Assembly (NCBI GenBank): GCA_011053055.1
Contig: DRHT01000031.1
Span: 124,001-188,000 of the forward strand
Reading direction: 5' to 3'
From: Halopseudomonas sabulinigri
GTDB taxonomy: Bacteria; Pseudomonadota; Gammaproteobacteria; Pseudomonadales; Pseudomonadaceae
DNA: 64,000 bases
The notes under the pieces were generated by a model that was given only the letters and a program-made list of their open reading frames with translations, was not told the origin of the DNA and did not search any database. Made by a program: the position numbers and the translations under genes. Shown piece after piece: positions 9,554 to 18,641 of the stretch; position 1 is the first letter of the stretch, and the number at the start of each line of letters is the position of its first letter.

Positions 9554-10738
9554 ATGAGCGATTATTCGATTTTCACCTCCGAATCGGTTTCCGAAGGTCA
9601 TCCCGATAAGCTGGCCGACCAGATTTCCGACGCCGTACTGGATGCCATCCTCGCCGAGGACAAGTACGCGCGCGTAGCCTGTGAAACCATGGTGAAAACC
9701 GGCGTCGCAATTGTCGGCGGCGAGATCACCACCACGGCCTGGGTTGATCTGGAAGATCTGGTACGCAGCGTGATCAAGGACATCGGCTACACCTCCTCCG
9801 AGGTCGGTTACGACGCTGACACCTGCGGCGTAATCAACATCATTGGCAAGCAGTCGCCGGATATCGCGCAAGGCGTGGATCGGCAGAAGCCGGAAGATCA
9901 AGGCGCTGGCGACCAAGGCCTGATGTTCGGCTACGCCAGCAACGAAACCGACGTGCTCATGCCCGCGCCCATTACTTTTGCGCACCGCCTGGTCGAGCGC
10001 CAGGCCGAAGCGCGCAAGGACGGCACCCTTAACTGGCTGCGTCCGGACGCCAAATCACAGGTCACCTGCCGCTATGAAAATGGCATTGTGACGGGCATCG
10101 ACGCCATCGTGCTATCTACCCAGCACAACCCAGAGATCAGCCTGGCTGACCTGCGTGAAGCGGTGATGGAAGAGATCGTCAAGAAGGTGATTCCCGCCGA
10201 CTTGCTGCATGCCGATACCCAGTACCACATCAATCCGACCGGCAAATTCGTGATCGGCGGCCCGGTGGGCGACTGTGGTCTGACCGGCCGCAAGATCATC
10301 GTCGACACTTACGGCGGCATGGCCCGTCACGGTGGCGGTGCGTTTTCCGGCAAGGATCCGTCCAAAGTTGACCGCAGCGCAGCCTATGCCGGTCGCTATG
10401 TGGCCAAAAACATCGTCGCAGCCGGGCTGGCCGACAAGTGCGAGATTCAGGTTTCCTACGCTATTGGTGTAGCCCAGCCCACCTCGGTATCGATTAACAC
10501 GTTCGGCACCGGCACGATCAGCGACGACCTGATCGTTAAACTGGTTCGCGAGCATTTCGACCTACGTCCATACGCCATTACGCGCATGCTGGATTTGCTG
10601 CACCCAATGTACCGAGCTACCGCTGCGTATGGTCACTTCGGTCGCACGCCAGAGCAAGTCACTGTCAAGGGTGACACCTTTACAACCTTCCCGTGGGAAA
10701 AGACGGACAAGGCGGAGGCTTTAAAGGCTAGCATTTAA
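9554..10738 (+). CDS. metK: S-adenosylmethionine synthetase
   Basis: The 394-residue enzyme makes S-adenosylmethionine from methionine and ATP. It carries [18 protein letters not shown] at the N-terminus, the signature [12 protein letters not shown], and the phosphate loop [29 protein letters not shown] gives a ribosome-binding site within the end of the regulator gene, and the spacing implies one transcript. With ahcY and metF just downstream, the window gathers the core of the activated methyl cycle. No SAM riboswitch is visible in front of it. Confidence 0.98.
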   Translation: MSDYSIFTSESVSEGHPDKLADQISDAVLDAILAEDKYARVACETMVKTGVAIVGGEITTTAWVDLEDLVRSVIKDIGYTSSEVGYDADTCGVINIIGKQSPDIAQGVDRQKPEDQGAGDQGLMFGYASNETDVLMPAPITFAHRLVERQAEARKDGTLNWLRPDAKSQVTCRYENGIVTGIDAIVLSTQHNPEISLADLREAVMEEIVKKVIPADLLHADTQYHINPTGKFVIGGPVGDCGLTGRKIIVDTYGGMARHGGGAFSGKDPSKVDRSAAYAGRYVAKNIVAAGLADKCEIQVSYAIGVAQPTSVSINTFGTGTISDDLIVKLVREHFDLRPYAITRMLDLLHPMYRATAAYGHFGRTPEQVTVKGDTFTTFPWEKTDKAEALKASI

Positions 10739-10815
10739 GGGCAGCGGCAAGCTGGACTCGCTCACGCAGAGGGCTGGCTTTTAACGTGCGGTTTAGAGCT
10801 AATACTTATCGCCCA

Positions 10816-11277
10816 TCAGCGGCGGTAAGTATCATGACAAGCCTTGCAAGCCTGCTGTACCGCGCGAAGCTGATCCGAGACCTGCGCAGGGCCGCTAACA
10901 CCGCCCTGGGTTGCATCAGTGAGATCAACCACAGCGGTTTTATAGGTATCAATTGCCTGGGCAAAGCCTTGAGGATCGGACCAGATGTCAGCTTTGGCAC
11001 GATTGGTTTCAGGGTCTTCGCCCGGTTCAGGGAAGTGAGACCAGGGTTGATCAGCTAGTTGGGCAAGTTTTTTGGCATGCTCGGCAAAAATGTTGCCATC
11101 GAAGGGCAGGCGATCAGACAGCATGCCGCCCATGGGTTCGCTCTGTTTGAGCATTTGTTTGAACACAGCCTGGCGTTTGCCTTCGGGCGAGTTGGGGTCG
11201 GCTTCGTTACTGCAGCCGACCAACGCCGCGCCCAACAGCGCGGTGACAAAGAATTTTCGGTATGGAACAACAATCAT
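10816..11277 (-). CDS. Cytochrome c' -like lipoprotein (class II cytochrome c)
   Basis: The 153-residue precursor has a signal peptide ending in a lipobox (ALVGC, lipidation at C22), so it is anchored in the cell envelope. The single heme site CKACH lies at residues 144-148, next to the C-terminus, and the body is predicted helical; both are hallmarks of the four-helix-bundle cytochrome c' family. These proteins bind NO or CO or transfer electrons; the role here is unknown. It is inserted on the opposite strand between metK and ahcY, facing metK. Confidence 0.82.
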   Translation of the reverse strand: MIVVPYRKFFVTALLGAALVGCSNEADPNSPEGKRQAVFKQMLKQSEPMGGMLSDRLPFDGNIFAEHAKKLAQLADQPWSHFPEPGEDPETNRAKADIWSDPQGFAQAIDTYKTAVVDLTDATQGGVSGPAQVSDQLRAVQQACKACHDTYRR

Positions 11278-11335
11278 GTTTCATCCAGACAGCTATAAAT
11301 GAGGGGCGATAGTATCGCTGCTTGACTGGGTCTGG

Positions 11336-11364
11336 CCAAGGCTGCGCTGCATGCGCAGCCTTGG
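11336..11364 (+). other. Perfect stem-loop upstream of the SAH riboswitch
   Basis: CCAAGGCTGCGC pairs exactly with GCGCAGCCTTGG over 12 bp, with a five-base TGCAT loop. It ends 15 bp before the riboswitch and has no following T-run. It could be a protein-binding dyad in the ahcY promoter region or a 5'-end stabilising hairpin of the leader RNA. Confidence 0.45.
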
Positions 11365-11379
11365 TTGGAAGAATTCGAA

Positions 11380-11456
11380 CCCCTGCGAGGGGCGCTGCAG
11401 CAGCCGATTCAGCGGCTGCCAGGCTCGCACGGGGCATGTGACATTTAACCGCGCCC
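11380..11456 (+). promoter_or_regulatory. S-adenosylhomocysteine (SAH) riboswitch controlling ahcY
   Basis: All helices of the SAH riboswitch can be drawn. P1: CCCCTGCGAG (11380-11389) with CTCGCACGGGG (11424-11434). P2: GCAGCCG (11400-11406) with CGGCTGC (11413-11419). The long-range pseudoknot: GGGCGC (11390-11395) with GCGCCC (11451-11456). The conserved core GGGGCGCTGC...CCAGGCTCG matches the known class. It ends 27 bases before the ahcY ATG, with a GGAG ribosome-binding site between. In this class SAH binding raises expression of the SAH-degrading enzyme, which is the gene found here. Confidence 0.93.
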
Positions 11457-11483
11457 ATTCGCATCCACGAATGGAGAAACCAC

Positions 11484-12893
11484 ATGAGTGCCACTATGAA
11501 TACTGCCAATTTTACTGATTTCAAGGTCGCCGATATGTCACTGGCCGACTGGGGCCGCCGCGAAATCATCATCGCTGAGTCGGAAATGCCGGCTCTGATG
11601 GCCATGCGTCGCAAGTATGCTGACGAACAGCCACTGAAGAATGCCAAGATCCTTGGCTGCATTCACATGACCATCCAAACCGCAGTGCTGATCGAAACGC
11701 TGGTCGCATTAGGCGCTGAAGTACGCTGGTCGAGCTGCAACATTTTCTCGACTCAGGATCAGGCTGCTGCCGCTATCGCCGCTGCCGGCGTTCCAGTCTT
11801 TGCCTGGAAAGGCGAGACTGATGCAGAGTACGAATGGTGCATCGAGCAAACCATCCTTAAAGATGGCCAGCCATGGGAAGCCAACATGGTGTTGGATGAC
11901 GGCGGCGATCTGACCCAGATCCTGCACGACAAATACCCAGCCATGCTGGAGCAGATCCACGGCGTTACCGAGGAAACCACCACCGGTGTACACCGCCTGC
12001 TCGACATGCTGAAAAAAGGCACCTTGAAAGTACCGGCGATCAACGTCAACGACTCGGTCACCAAGAGCAAGAACGACAACAAGTACGGCTGCCGCCACAG
12101 CTTGAATGACGCCATCAAGCGCGCCACCGACCACCTGCTGTCCGGCAAGCAAGCGCTGGTTATCGGCTATGGCGACGTCGGCAAGGGTTCTGCCCAGTCA
12201 CTGCGCCAGGAAGGCATGATCGTCAAGATCTCCGAAGTCGATCCGATTTGCGCGATGCAAGCCTGCATGGACGGTTTCGAGCTGGCTTCACCTTACATTG
12301 ACGGCCTGAACGACGGCAGCGAAGCTAGCGTCAACCGCGACTTACTGGGCAGAATCGATTTGATCGTGACCACAACCGGTAACGTCAATGTCTGCGACGC
12401 TAACATGCTCAAAGCACTGAAAAAGCGCGCTGTGGTTTGCAATATCGGTCACTTCGACAACGAAATTGACACTGCCTATACCCGCGCCAACTGGCACTGG
12501 GAAGAGGTCAAGCCGCAGGTTCACAAGCTGCACCGCACCGGCAAGGACAACTTCGACGCCACCAACGATGACTATCTGATCCTGCTGGCCGAAGGCCGTT
12601 TGGTGAACCTGGGCAACGCGACAGGTCACCCGAGCCGTATCATGGACGGTTCATTTGCCAACCAGGTTCTGGCACAGATTCACCTGTTCAAGCAGGGCTT
12701 TGCCAATTTCAACGCTACAGAAAAAACCGCTCACCTGCGCGTTGAGGTTTTGCCTAAGCAACTGGACGAAGAAGTCGCACTGGAAATGGTCAAGGGCTTT
12801 GGTGGCGTGATCACCAAACTCACCAAGACCCAGGCCGACTACATTGGCGTTGAAGTGGAAGGCCCGTTCAAACCGGATAGCTACCGCTACTGA
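11484..12893 (+). CDS. ahcY: S-adenosylhomocysteine hydrolase
   Basis: The 469-residue enzyme hydrolyses S-adenosylhomocysteine to homocysteine and adenosine, using tightly bound NAD. Visible motifs include [15 protein letters not shown], the NAD site [26 protein letters not shown] and the C-terminal PDSYRY. GGAG is eight bases before the ATG. It is preceded by the SAH riboswitch and followed 91 bp later by metF, so SAH-responsive control may extend to methyl-tetrahydrofolate supply. Confidence 0.98.
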   Translation: MSATMNTANFTDFKVADMSLADWGRREIIIAESEMPALMAMRRKYADEQPLKNAKILGCIHMTIQTAVLIETLVALGAEVRWSSCNIFSTQDQAAAAIAAAGVPVFAWKGETDAEYEWCIEQTILKDGQPWEANMVLDDGGDLTQILHDKYPAMLEQIHGVTEETTTGVHRLLDMLKKGTLKVPAINVNDSVTKSKNDNKYGCRHSLNDAIKRATDHLLSGKQALVIGYGDVGKGSAQSLRQEGMIVKISEVDPICAMQACMDGFELASPYIDGLNDGSEASVNRDLLGRIDLIVTTTGNVNVCDANMLKALKKRAVVCNIGHFDNEIDTAYTRANWHWEEVKPQVHKLHRTGKDNFDATNDDYLILLAEGRLVNLGNATGHPSRIMDGSFANQVLAQIHLFKQGFANFNATEKTAHLRVEVLPKQLDEEVALEMVKGFGGVITKLTKTQADYIGVEVEGPFKPDSYRY

Positions 12894-12984
12894 TCAGCCG
12901 CAGACCGCTTGTTTCAGACCGTACGCTGCTAATAGCAGCTGCGGCCTGACGAGCCAGTTTGCCGCTCGAATTAAGAGACACACC

Positions 12985-13833
12985 ATGAATACAGCATTAA
13001 ACAAACCGATCAGCTTCGAGTTTTTCCCCACCAAAACCGATGCCGGACATGCCAAGCTGATTGCCGCGGGCCATGTGCTGGCCGCGGAAAACCCGGAGTT
13101 TTTCTCCGTCACCTACGGTGCCGGGGGATCTACCCGCGACCGCACCCGTAAAACAGTCCTGCAGCTGGATAGCGAAGTAAAGGTCGCTACCGCGCCGCAC
13201 CTGTCTTGTGTTGGCGACTCACTGGAAGACCTTCGCACTTTGCTCGGCGAGTACCAAGAAGCGGGCATCAAGCGCATTGTAGCGCTGCGTGGCGACCTGC
13301 CCTCTGGTATGGGTCAGGCCTCCGGCGAGCTGCGTTACGCTAACGAGCTGGTCGAGTTCATTCGCAAGGAAACCGGCAATCAATTCACTATCGAAGTGGC
13401 CGCCTACCCAGAAGCGCATCCACAGGCTCAGCATTTTGAAGCCGACCTGAAAAACTTCGTGCGCAAAGTACAGGCCGGTGCCGACAGCGCCATTACCCAA
13501 TACTTTTTCAACGCCGATTGCTACTTTCACTTTGTCGAGCGTGCGCGCAAAGCGGGAGTCGAGATACCCATAGTACCGGGCATCATGCCAATAACTAATT
13601 ACAGCAAGCTAGCGCGCTTCTCCGACGCCTGTGGTGCCGAGATTCCGCGTTGGATTCGCAAGCAACTGGAAGCCTACGGCGACGACAGTGACAGCATCTG
13701 CGCATTTGGCACCGAGGTGATCAGCCAGATGTGCGAACGCCTGCTGGAAGGTGGCGCGCCGGGCCTGCATTTCTATACGTTGAACCAGGCCGAACCTAGT
13801 CTCGACATACTGCGCAACCTACGCACAAACTGA
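12985..13833 (+). CDS. metF: 5,10-methylenetetrahydrofolate reductase
   Basis: The 282-residue flavoprotein reduces methylene-tetrahydrofolate to methyl-tetrahydrofolate, the methyl donor for methionine synthesis. It carries the N-terminal ISFEFFPTKT (catalytic Glu), SVTYGAGGSTRDRT, ALRGDLP and the central ITQYFFNAD. The ATG at 12985 fits the family start; an upstream open extension overlaps the ahcY end and has no family sequence. It lies on the ahcY strand and is probably co-transcribed with it. A weak AAGAGA is the only ribosome-binding candidate. Confidence 0.96.
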   Translation: MNTALNKPISFEFFPTKTDAGHAKLIAAGHVLAAENPEFFSVTYGAGGSTRDRTRKTVLQLDSEVKVATAPHLSCVGDSLEDLRTLLGEYQEAGIKRIVALRGDLPSGMGQASGELRYANELVEFIRKETGNQFTIEVAAYPEAHPQAQHFEADLKNFVRKVQAGADSAITQYFFNADCYFHFVERARKAGVEIPIVPGIMPITNYSKLARFSDACGAEIPRWIRKQLEAYGDDSDSICAFGTEVISQMCERLLEGGAPGLHFYTLNQAEPSLDILRNLRTN

Positions 13834-13853
13834 TTAACGGCTAGACTGCAGCA

Positions 13854-14594
13854 ATGCGTGCTCAACTCTTTCTGCTATTGCTGCTTATACCCGAACTGTC
13901 ACTGGCGACCAGCCTCAAGGTCGTCAGCGAAGCCTGGGCGCCCTACATCTTTGAGCAGGACGGCGAGCTCCGCGGGATCGACTACGAAACCGTGCAGCAG
14001 GTTCTCGCCCGGTTAGGACACAGCAGTGAGTGGGAGTTAGTGCCCTGGAAGCGCGCCATGCTGAGCGTCAGCAGCGGCCGCGCCGATGCCATTCTCGACA
14101 TACTGCCAACCAGCGCGCGTCGCCAGCAGCTGATCTTTCCGGCTGAGTATCTGTCGCGCAACGACTCAGTGCTGTTCTATGCGCGCAAGCATCCGCATCC
14201 CTACAATAACCTGCAGAGCCTGCGCGGACTCACCCTCGGTGTCGCGCCCGGTTACAGCTACGGCAGTCCAGCGTTCATGGCGGCTGATTACTTTACCCGC
14301 GAGGCCGCCCCGAGCATTGAAGCCAACCTGCTGAAATTGCTCAGCCAGCGCATCGATCTAGCAGTGGTTGACCGTCGCGCGGGTCTGCATGTGCGCAAGC
14401 AACTGAACCTGCAAGAGCAAATCGGCTTCGACCCCCAACCCATAGGGAGCGGCAAGCTGTATCTGGCCTTCCATAGGGGCGAGGGCAAACTCGAACTGAG
14501 TCAGGCTTTCAGCGCTGAGCTGACGCAATTCAAGGGCAGTGAAAACTACCAGCGCATTCTGACCAAGTACGGCCTGCAAGAATCGGAAAACTAG
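13854..14594 (+). CDS. Periplasmic solute-binding protein, SBP_bac_3-like (copy 1)
   Basis: The 246-residue protein has a signal peptide (LFLLLLLIPELSLA) and the amino-acid-type solute-binding fold, starting with VVSEAWAPYIFE and containing GRADAILDI. Next to it is a paralogue of identical length sharing SEAW.PYI.E, LRG.DYE, GRADAILDI, ADYF.RE and a FKGS.Y.I..YGL ending, evidently a tandem duplication. No permease or ATPase gene is nearby, so it may serve a distant transporter or act as a sensor. It starts 20 bp after metF. A block GGCTAGACTG just before the start recurs before copy 2. Confidence 0.82.
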   Translation: MRAQLFLLLLLIPELSLATSLKVVSEAWAPYIFEQDGELRGIDYETVQQVLARLGHSSEWELVPWKRAMLSVSSGRADAILDILPTSARRQQLIFPAEYLSRNDSVLFYARKHPHPYNNLQSLRGLTLGVAPGYSYGSPAFMAADYFTREAAPSIEANLLKLLSQRIDLAVVDRRAGLHVRKQLNLQEQIGFDPQPIGSGKLYLAFHRGEGKLELSQAFSAELTQFKGSENYQRILTKYGLQESEN

Positions 14595-14653
14595 CGCCTA
14601 AAGCCTGCCGCAGAGACTATTTTTACAATCCATAAGCAGGCTAGACTGACTCA

Positions 14654-15394
14654 ATGAAAGCAAAACTCTGGCTGTTCCTGTTCCCGCTACTGATGTGCCG
14701 CTGTGCATTAGCGGAGCCTTTGGATATTGTCAGTGAGGCATGGCCTCCCTATATCTACGAAGACCGCGGACAATTGCGCGGCGTGGATTACGAGGTCACC
14801 AACCGTGTGCTCAGCCAACTGGGCTATCAAGCCCGTTGGCGACTTATGCCTTGGCGCCGCGCACTCTATAACACCTCAATCGGCCGCGCCGACGCCATCC
14901 TCGATATATCCCCAAACCCACAGCGCCGACAAGAATACATTTTCTCCTCTGAGCCACTCTCCATCAGCGAGTCCGTACTCTTTTATCGCAAGGATCGTCC
15001 ACACCGCTTTACCGAGTTGCATGATCTAAAAGGGCTGAAAATCGGTGTATCAGCCGGCTATGTTTACGGTAACCCAGAGTTCATGAGCGCAGATTACTTT
15101 AGCCGCGAGCCCACAGCTTCTGCGCAGGCGTGCCTGTCGATGCTAATGCTTGGTCGTATTGACATGGTGATGATGAACAAACGCGCCGGGCTGTTCACGC
15201 TGCGCCAGCTGGCGCTAGAAGACAAGATCGACCACCATCCATTGGTTGTCAGCAGTGGGCCGCTGTTTCTGGCATTCCATCAAACACCTGAACTTCGCCA
15301 GCTGTCCGAGCGTTTCAGCACTGCATTAAGCACCTTCAAGGGCAGCAATGAGTATCTACAGATACTCCAGCGTTACGGCCTCAGTGAACGCTGA
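14654..15394 (+). CDS. Periplasmic solute-binding protein, SBP_bac_3-like (copy 2)
   Basis: The 246-residue paralogue of the preceding gene has its own signal peptide (LWLFLFPLLMCRCALA). It begins with IVSEAWPPYIYE, keeps GRADAILDI and ends in the same FKGS...YGL pattern. The two copies have clearly diverged (for instance in the segment after VLFY), so the duplication is not recent. The same GGCTAGACTG block precedes its ATG by a few bases. The ligand is unknown, and the lack of adjacent transporter genes is the main oddity. Confidence 0.82.
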   Translation: MKAKLWLFLFPLLMCRCALAEPLDIVSEAWPPYIYEDRGQLRGVDYEVTNRVLSQLGYQARWRLMPWRRALYNTSIGRADAILDISPNPQRRQEYIFSSEPLSISESVLFYRKDRPHRFTELHDLKGLKIGVSAGYVYGNPEFMSADYFSREPTASAQACLSMLMLGRIDMVMMNKRAGLFTLRQLALEDKIDHHPLVVSSGPLFLAFHQTPELRQLSERFSTALSTFKGSNEYLQILQRYGLSER

Positions 15395-15613
15395 GAACCG
15401 CCGGTGCCAGGCTTTTTGGTGGGCAACACAACCGCTGAGCAGGCTGGGCTGTGTCGCAACACGCTTTCTGTTATACTCACGCCCCTTCATTCCAGGCCGC
15501 ACGGACAAGCGGCAGGTATGCAACCCCTTGGCGGGCAGTGTCACCCTGACACCAGCTCGCAGGAATCCGGTTGTTACCTGTCTGTTCGCAACGGCCATCA
15601 CAAGGTTATCTGA

Positions 15614-17170
15614 ATGTCCTTTGCTTCCTTGGGCCTGTCCGACGCACTCGTGCGCGCGGTTGCAGCCACCGGTTATACCAAGCCCACGCCTGTTCAGGCG
15701 CAAGCTATTCCTGCCGTACTCGAAGGCCGCGACCTTATGGTTGCCGCGCAGACCGGCACCGGCAAAACCGCCGGCTTTGCACTACCGATTCTTGAGCGCC
15801 TATTCCCGGCCGGTCACCCGGACGCGGGCCACCAACGCGCATCCAAGCAGGTACGCGTACTGGTTTTGACGCCAACCCGTGAACTGGCTGCACAGGTGCA
15901 TGACAGCATCCGCGCTTACGCCTCCGAGCTGCCACTGAAGTCCGCCTGTGTGTTTGGCGGCGTCGGCGCCAACCCGCAAATGAAAGCCATTGCTCCGGGT
16001 CTGGACGTACTGGTCGCCTGCCCTGGCCGCCTACTGGATCTGGTCGGTCAACGTGCAGTTGACCTCTCCAAGGTAGAAGTATTGGTGCTTGACGAAGCCG
16101 ACCGCATGCTCGACATGGGCTTTGTACATGACGTAAAGAAAGTCATTGCCAAGTTGCCCGGCAAGCGTCAAACGCTGCTGTTCTCGGCCACTTTCTCTAA
16201 AGACATCACCGACCTGGCCAACAAGCTGCTAAATAACCCAGCACGCATTGAGGTCACGCCGCCGAACTCTACCGTTGAGCGGATCAATCAAAAAGTCTAC
16301 CGCGTAGCGGCTGGTCACAAGCGCGCGCTGGCTGCTCACCTGATCACCATGGGTGCGTGGGAGCAGGTGCTTATCTTCACCCGCACCAAGCATGGCGCCA
16401 ACCGTCTGGCCGAGTACCTCGACAAGAACGGCCTGCCATCAGCCGCCATCCACGGCAACAAGAGCCAGAGCGCCCGTACCAAGGCACTGGCTGACTTCAA
16501 AGCCAACAAGCTGCGCATTCTGGTCGCCACCGACATCGCCGCTCGCGGTCTCGACATCGATCAACTGCCACACGTCATCAACTTCGAGCTGCCTAACGTC
16601 TCCGAAGACTATGTGCATCGCATCGGCCGCACTGGCCGTGCCGGCCGCAGCGGTGAAGCTGTATCGCTAGTCGCCCCGGACGAAGACAAGCTGCTGCGCG
16701 CCATCGAGCGCATGACCAAGCAGCGCATCGAAGAAGGCACGTTCGAGGGCTTTGAGCCACCAGCGCAAGCCGAGCTCAACAGTGATCGCCCAGAGCGTCC
16801 GCGCGGCAGCCCTAGCACCGGTCGCAACCAACAGCGCAGTGCCAGCAACGGTAGCAGCAACGGCCGTAGCCAGGGTGCCGGACAGGGCGCCAGTAAGAGC
16901 ACTGGTTCTGGTGCAGGTGCAGGTGCCGGCCAAGGTCGTGGTCAGGGTCGCAATGACAAACCCCGCACCGAACGCCCACGCGGACCCAAGCGCCCTGCTC
17001 ATGTATCAAGAGAGCCGGAGGATGCAGTGACCCTCGAGCGTCGTCGCCAGGCCAACGGCAATCGCGCCGAACCCGCCACACAGGACCGCCCGGCGCGCAA
17101 GCCAAACAGCCGTGGACCCAACAGCCGCGGACCACAGCGTGAGAAGCCAGCTTTACTCGGGCCACGCTAA
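15614..17170 (+). CDS. rhlE: DEAD-box RNA helicase, RhlE type, with low-complexity tail
   Basis: The 518-residue ATP-dependent RNA helicase has the Q motif and AQTGTGKT (motif I), PTRELA, the DEAD box VLDEAD, SAT, and the C-terminal-domain motifs ARGLDI and [11 protein letters not shown]. Residues from about 385 to the end form a disordered tail rich in Gly, Ser, Arg and Gln, with [14 protein letters not shown]-like runs that may bind RNA. The ATG at 15614 has AAGG upstream. A TATACT box at 15472-15477 would give a leader of about 130 bases, as is common for regulated helicases. Confidence 0.93.
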   Translation: MSFASLGLSDALVRAVAATGYTKPTPVQAQAIPAVLEGRDLMVAAQTGTGKTAGFALPILERLFPAGHPDAGHQRASKQVRVLVLTPTRELAAQVHDSIRAYASELPLKSACVFGGVGANPQMKAIAPGLDVLVACPGRLLDLVGQRAVDLSKVEVLVLDEADRMLDMGFVHDVKKVIAKLPGKRQTLLFSATFSKDITDLANKLLNNPARIEVTPPNSTVERINQKVYRVAAGHKRALAAHLITMGAWEQVLIFTRTKHGANRLAEYLDKNGLPSAAIHGNKSQSARTKALADFKANKLRILVATDIAARGLDIDQLPHVINFELPNVSEDYVHRIGRTGRAGRSGEAVSLVAPDEDKLLRAIERMTKQRIEEGTFEGFEPPAQAELNSDRPERPRGSPSTGRNQQRSASNGSSNGRSQGAGQGASKSTGSGAGAGAGQGRGQGRNDKPRTERPRGPKRPAHVSREPEDAVTLERRRQANGNRAEPATQDRPARKPNSRGPNSRGPQREKPALLGPR

Positions 17171-17193
17171 AACCTAAGGGTTAATCGTTTAAC

Positions 17194-17217
17194 AAAAGGG
17201 GCTTCGGCCCCTTTTTT
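17194..17217 (+). terminator. Intrinsic terminator after rhlE
   Basis: AAAAGGGGC and GCCCCTTTT form a 9-bp stem with a TTCG tetraloop, followed by further Ts. It lies 24 bp after the helicase stop and, being flanked by A and T runs, could work in both directions. Confidence 0.92.
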
Positions 17218-17285
17218 GTTGGCTCATAAATGCGCACCTGCGGCCAGAGTAGACGCGTTTTTTTGCTAACTCGGCCAAAATGCAT

Positions 17286-17309
17286 AAAAAAATGGCCTCC
17301 GAAGAGGCC
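17286..17309 (-). terminator. Intrinsic terminator after yceI
   Basis: On the minus strand GGCCTC pairs with GAGGCC around a TTCG loop and is followed by seven Ts. It lies about 30 bp downstream of the yceI stop codon and is convergent with the rhlE terminator. Confidence 0.88.
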
Positions 17310-17338
17310 CGAGCACAACATAAAAAACCTGGGGGAGG

Positions 17339-17914
17339 TTACTGACGCACACCTTCAACAGTGATGATTAGCTCAACTTCCTGTGACGCAGGCCCCAGGT
17401 CCATGGAAATATCAAAATCCTTCAGCGCCAGCGTGGTGGTGCCAGAGAAACCAGCGCGATAGCCACCCCAGGGGTCCTCACCTTCGCCGATAAACTTGGC
17501 ATCCAATACGACCGGTTTAGTGACGCCATTGAGCATCAGGTTACCGGTAATATTAGCTGTATCGTCGCCCGTCATTTCAACCTTGGTAGACTCAAATGTC
17601 GCTGTAGGATGTGCGCCAACATTCAGGAAATCATCACTGCGCAGGTGCTTGTCACGCTCAGCGTGATTGGAGTCTACGCTGGTGGTGTTGATGCTGACCT
17701 TGACTGCACTGGCTTCTGGCTTATCCGCATCCCAGCTGAAGTTGCCGCTGAAATCGTTGAAGCGCCCATAGATCCAGCTGTAGCCCAGGTGGCTAATTTT
17801 GAAGTTGACCGAGGCGTGTTGCCCCTGTTGATCTATAACGTAATCCGCTGCCTGCAATGAACCCGACAGCGCCATCAAACCACCCAGTGCCAACCCTGCA
17901 AATGTCTTTTTCAT
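17339..17914 (-). CDS. yceI: YceI-family periplasmic protein
   Basis: The 191-residue protein has a Sec signal peptide ([19 protein letters not shown], cleavage before ADYV). The YceI lipocalin-like beta-barrel shows [17 protein letters not shown] near the N-terminus and a FDISMDLGP segment near the C-terminus. These proteins bind polyisoprenoids in a hydrophobic pocket; the physiological role is uncertain. The start at 17914 sits 1 bp after the cytochrome b561 stop, with AAGGAG inside that gene, so the pair is translated from one mRNA. YceI/cytochrome b561 pairs are common. Confidence 0.92.
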   Translation of the reverse strand: MKKTFAGLALGGLMALSGSLQAADYVIDQQGQHASVNFKISHLGYSWIYGRFNDFSGNFSWDADKPEASAVKVSINTTSVDSNHAERDKHLRSDDFLNVGAHPTATFESTKVEMTGDDTANITGNLMLNGVTKPVVLDAKFIGEGEDPWGGYRAGFSGTTTLALKDFDISMDLGPASQEVELIITVEGVRQ

Positions 17915-17915
17915 A

Positions 17916-18485
17916 CTAACTCTCCTTGGCGTTTTTAAGCCGCATGCCCAGCATGCGGCGCAATGTATCGTCACGATCCAGCAGGTGGTGCTTGAAAGCG
18001 CCTAGCGCATGCAAGGCCACCAGCCCGAGTACTCCCATCGCCATCCAGTAATGCACTGCACCAGCTCGATCCGCCTGTTCAGGCAGCCCGGTAACCAGCG
18101 CTGGTACCTCGAACCAACCGAACAAGCTGATGCCCTGTCCTTTAGCCGTCGAAATCAGATAGCCACTCATCACGATAATGCCCAGCAACAGATACAACAG
18201 CAGGTGTACCCACGCGGACAGGGCGATTTCCCATGGCTTATGCCCAGGGACCGCCTCTAATTTAAGATTGGCCAGCCGCCAACCCAAGCGCAATACCAGT
18301 AGCGCGGCTAACAGCAGACCTATGCTCTTGTGCCAGAAAGGCGCACTCGTGTAATAGGGGCTGTAGTAGGTCAGATCTGTCATCCACAGACCCAATGCGG
18401 CCAGCGCAAACACGCCAATCGCCATCAACCAGTGCAGAAAAATGCTGATCCAGCCATAACGGTGGGCGGTGTTTCGCAAAGGCAT
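17916..18485 (-). CDS. Cytochrome b561 family protein
   Basis: The 189-residue inner-membrane protein has four transmembrane helices and the histidines expected to hold two b hemes (IFLHWLMA near residue 17, FWHKSIG, WVHLLLY, HYWMA and [11 protein letters not shown]). It likely passes electrons across or within the membrane, with YceI as periplasmic partner. The ATG at 18485 ([12 protein letters not shown]) was chosen because TTGGAG precedes it; in-frame ATGs at 18512 and 18545 lack such a site. A terminator separates it from trpC upstream. Confidence 0.9.
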   Translation of the reverse strand: MPLRNTAHRYGWISIFLHWLMAIGVFALAALGLWMTDLTYYSPYYTSAPFWHKSIGLLLAALLVLRLGWRLANLKLEAVPGHKPWEIALSAWVHLLLYLLLGIIVMSGYLISTAKGQGISLFGWFEVPALVTGLPEQADRAGAVHYWMAMGVLGLVALHALGAFKHHLLDRDDTLRRMLGMRLKNAKES

Positions 18486-18586
18486 GACTGGCTCCAATTC
18501 ATTAACACGCATGATCCCATCGAGAGATAGAGACAAAAAGCGCAATATTTGGTTCTAAAGCATCAGGTTTCCTTATGTTTCAGCTA

Positions 18587-18624
18587 CAAAAAACCTCCCG
18601 GCGCCTGCGCGCGGGGAGGTTTTT
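18587..18624 (-). terminator. Terminator after trpC
   Basis: CCTCCC (18594-18599) pairs with GGGAGG (18614-18619), with inner GC pairing, and both flanks carry A/T runs. On the minus strand it ends in TTTTTTG, 17 bp after the trpC stop. It closes the trp operon and could act bidirectionally. Confidence 0.88.
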
Positions 18625-18641
18625 AGCAGCCGGAGGGTAGG

